NCBI GenBank assembly: GCA_964385045.1
Contig: CAYLNM010000120.1
Location: 1 to 14,435, forward strand
Length of the DNA stretch: 14,435 nucleotides
Direction of reading: 5' to 3'
Source of the DNA: CAYLNM01 sp964385045
Lineage (GTDB): Bacteria; Planctomycetota; Phycisphaerae; Phycisphaerales; SM1A02
The notes beneath the pieces were generated by a model, which had not been told where the DNA came from, ran no database searches, and saw only the letters and a list, made by a program, of their open reading frames with translations. Positions 13,505 to 14,435 of the stretch are shown piece by piece. A program made the translations under genes and the position numbers. Numbering within the stretch: position 1 is the first letter of the stretch; each line of letters starts with the position of its first letter.

Positions 13505-14404
13505 TCAGTCCCCGACCGCCGGCGCCGTCGCCGCCTCGTCCACCGGGGCGTTCGGGAAGTCCCACTGCACGCCGGGCGTGTACGCGAGCAGGTCGTAGAG
13601 CTCGGCTCGCGTCTGCATCTCGCCGAGCAGGGGCGAGACCGTGCCGTGCTCGCGGAGCGTCTCGAGGCCGCGAACGACGTGGCCCATCGCCAGCCGCATC
13701 ATGCTGAGCGGGTAGATCACCAGGTCGTAGCCGAGGTCGCTGAACCGGCCCGCGGGGATGTCGGGCGTCTTGCCGAACTCGGTCATGTTCGCGAGCAGCG
13801 GGCCGGGGCAGGCCTCGGCGAACTCCCGGAACTCGTCCTCGGACTGCAGGCCCTCGGGGAAGATCATGTCGGCGCCCGCGTCGCGGTAGGCTCCGGCGCG
13901 GTCGATGGCGGCCTGCATGCCGTCGACCGAGCGGGCGTCGGTGCGGGCGATGATCATGAAGTCCGAGTCGGCCCGGTGCTCGCTCATCGCGCGGACCTTG
14001 TCGACCATCACGTCCTGCGGCACGAGGCTCTTGCCGTCGAGGTGGCCGCACCGCTTGGGGAAGACCTGGTCCTCCACGTGCAGGGCGGCGGCGCCGGCCC
14101 GCTCGTACTCGACCACGGTGCGGATCGCGCACTCGACCTCGCCGTAGCCGGTGTCGGCGTCGACGACGACCGGGAGCTTGGAGGCGTCGGCGATCTCGCG
14201 GATGGTCCGCGTCATCTCGGTGAGCGTGATGAGCCCGATGTCGGGGTAGCCGGCGACGTTGGCGGTGGCGCCGCCCGAGATGTAGCAGGCGTGGAAGCCG
14301 GCCTGGGCGATCGCGCGGGCGACGAGGGCGTTGAAGGCGCCGGGGCAGACCACGGTGCCGCGGTCGATGGCGTCGCGGAGGCGGCGGGCGGGGGCGTCGA
14401 GCAT
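13505..14404 (-). CDS. prpB: 2-methylisocitrate lyase, 299 aa
   Basis: Cleaves 2-methylisocitrate to pyruvate and succinate, the last step of the methylcitrate cycle for propionyl-CoA disposal, in the cytoplasm. It belongs to the isocitrate lyase/PEP mutase superfamily. Visible motifs: YISGG (41-45), the Mg-binding VDADTGYG (81-88, Asp82 and Asp84), HVEDQVFPKRCGH (109-121) with the lyase signature KRCGH and catalytic Cys119, IARTDA (152-157), FPE (182-184), LANMTEFG (204-211), YPLS (231-234) and MQTRAELYDLL (263-273). The length of 299 and these motifs match PrpB (about 295) rather than isocitrate lyase (above 400). The Cys separates it from the non-lyase PEP mutases. The start ATG has GAGAGG five bases upstream. 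No methylcitrate synthase or dehydratase gene is visible; they could lie upstream past the window edge. Confidence 0.94.
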   Translation of the reverse strand: MLDAPARRLRDAIDRGTVVCPGAFNALVARAIAQAGFHACYISGGATANVAGYPDIGLITLTEMTRTIREIADASKLPVVVDADTGYGEVECAIRTVVEYERAGAAALHVEDQVFPKRCGHLDGKSLVPQDVMVDKVRAMSEHRADSDFMIIARTDARSVDGMQAAIDRAGAYRDAGADMIFPEGLQSEDEFREFAEACPGPLLANMTEFGKTPDIPAGRFSDLGYDLVIYPLSMMRLAMGHVVRGLETLREHGTVSPLLGEMQTRAELYDLLAYTPGVQWDFPNAPVDEAATAPAVGD

Positions 14405-14409
14405 GGGAG

Positions 14410-14415
14410 CCTCTC
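14410..14415 (-). promoter_or_regulatory. Ribosome binding site of prpB
   Basis: On the minus strand GAGAGG lies five bases before the ATG at 14402-14404, confirming the start. The promoter, or a preceding gene of an operon, would be beyond the window edge. Confidence 0.75.
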
Positions 14416-14435
14416 GTCGGGCGAAGGGGACGGTG

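Overview
The window is very GC-rich DNA, well above 70% by eye, carrying seven protein genes and one 100-base assembly gap. Two secreted paralogues share an N-terminal module (FTYQGELKQ...), a VGIGT element and an FYGYAT...RAW segment. From general knowledge this combination is typical of secreted proteins from Planctomycetota, especially Phycisphaerae-like lineages. With the lipoprotein TolC-type channel and a large GH35-like protein, I take a phycisphaeral planctomycete as the likely source. This is an inference from gene style, since no rRNA or marker gene is present.

Layout: (1) 1-1085, minus strand: the C-terminal part of an SprA-related putative zinc metalloprotease (HEQAH motif), open at the window edge and cut at its N-terminus by the N-gap (1086-1185). 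(2) 1275-2753, minus: dihydrolipoyl dehydrogenase, complete, GTG start, with a perfect 14-bp hairpin downstream. (3) 3013-6012, minus: a 999-residue GH35-type beta-galactosidase homologue whose usual catalytic glutamates seem to be replaced. (4) 6013-6429: divergent intergenic region with a degenerate octamer repeat. (5) 6430-8367 and 8888-10462, plus: a lipoprotein TolC-family channel and an HlyD/MacA-type membrane-fusion protein, separated by 520 bp holding a nine-unit heptamer repeat. No inner-membrane pump is present. A hairpin with a UUCG loop follows. (6) 10865-12076 and 12262-13464, plus: tandem paralogous secreted fibre-like proteins, about 70% identical over a central 260 residues, with strongly diverged C-terminal tips. 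(7) 13505-14404, minus: 2-methylisocitrate lyase (PrpB), convergent with the second paralogue.

The channel and adaptor would form two parts of a tripartite export machine spanning the cell envelope. The two fibre-like proteins carry their own N-terminal export signals, so they need not be cargo of that machine. The dehydrogenase (2-oxoacid dehydrogenase E3) and PrpB (methylcitrate cycle) are central-metabolism genes, each without pathway partners here. The most noteworthy items are the apparently inactive GH35 homologue, the constant-body/variable-tip paralogue pair and the heptamer array. I found no tRNA, rRNA, CRISPR, insertion sequence or phage gene.
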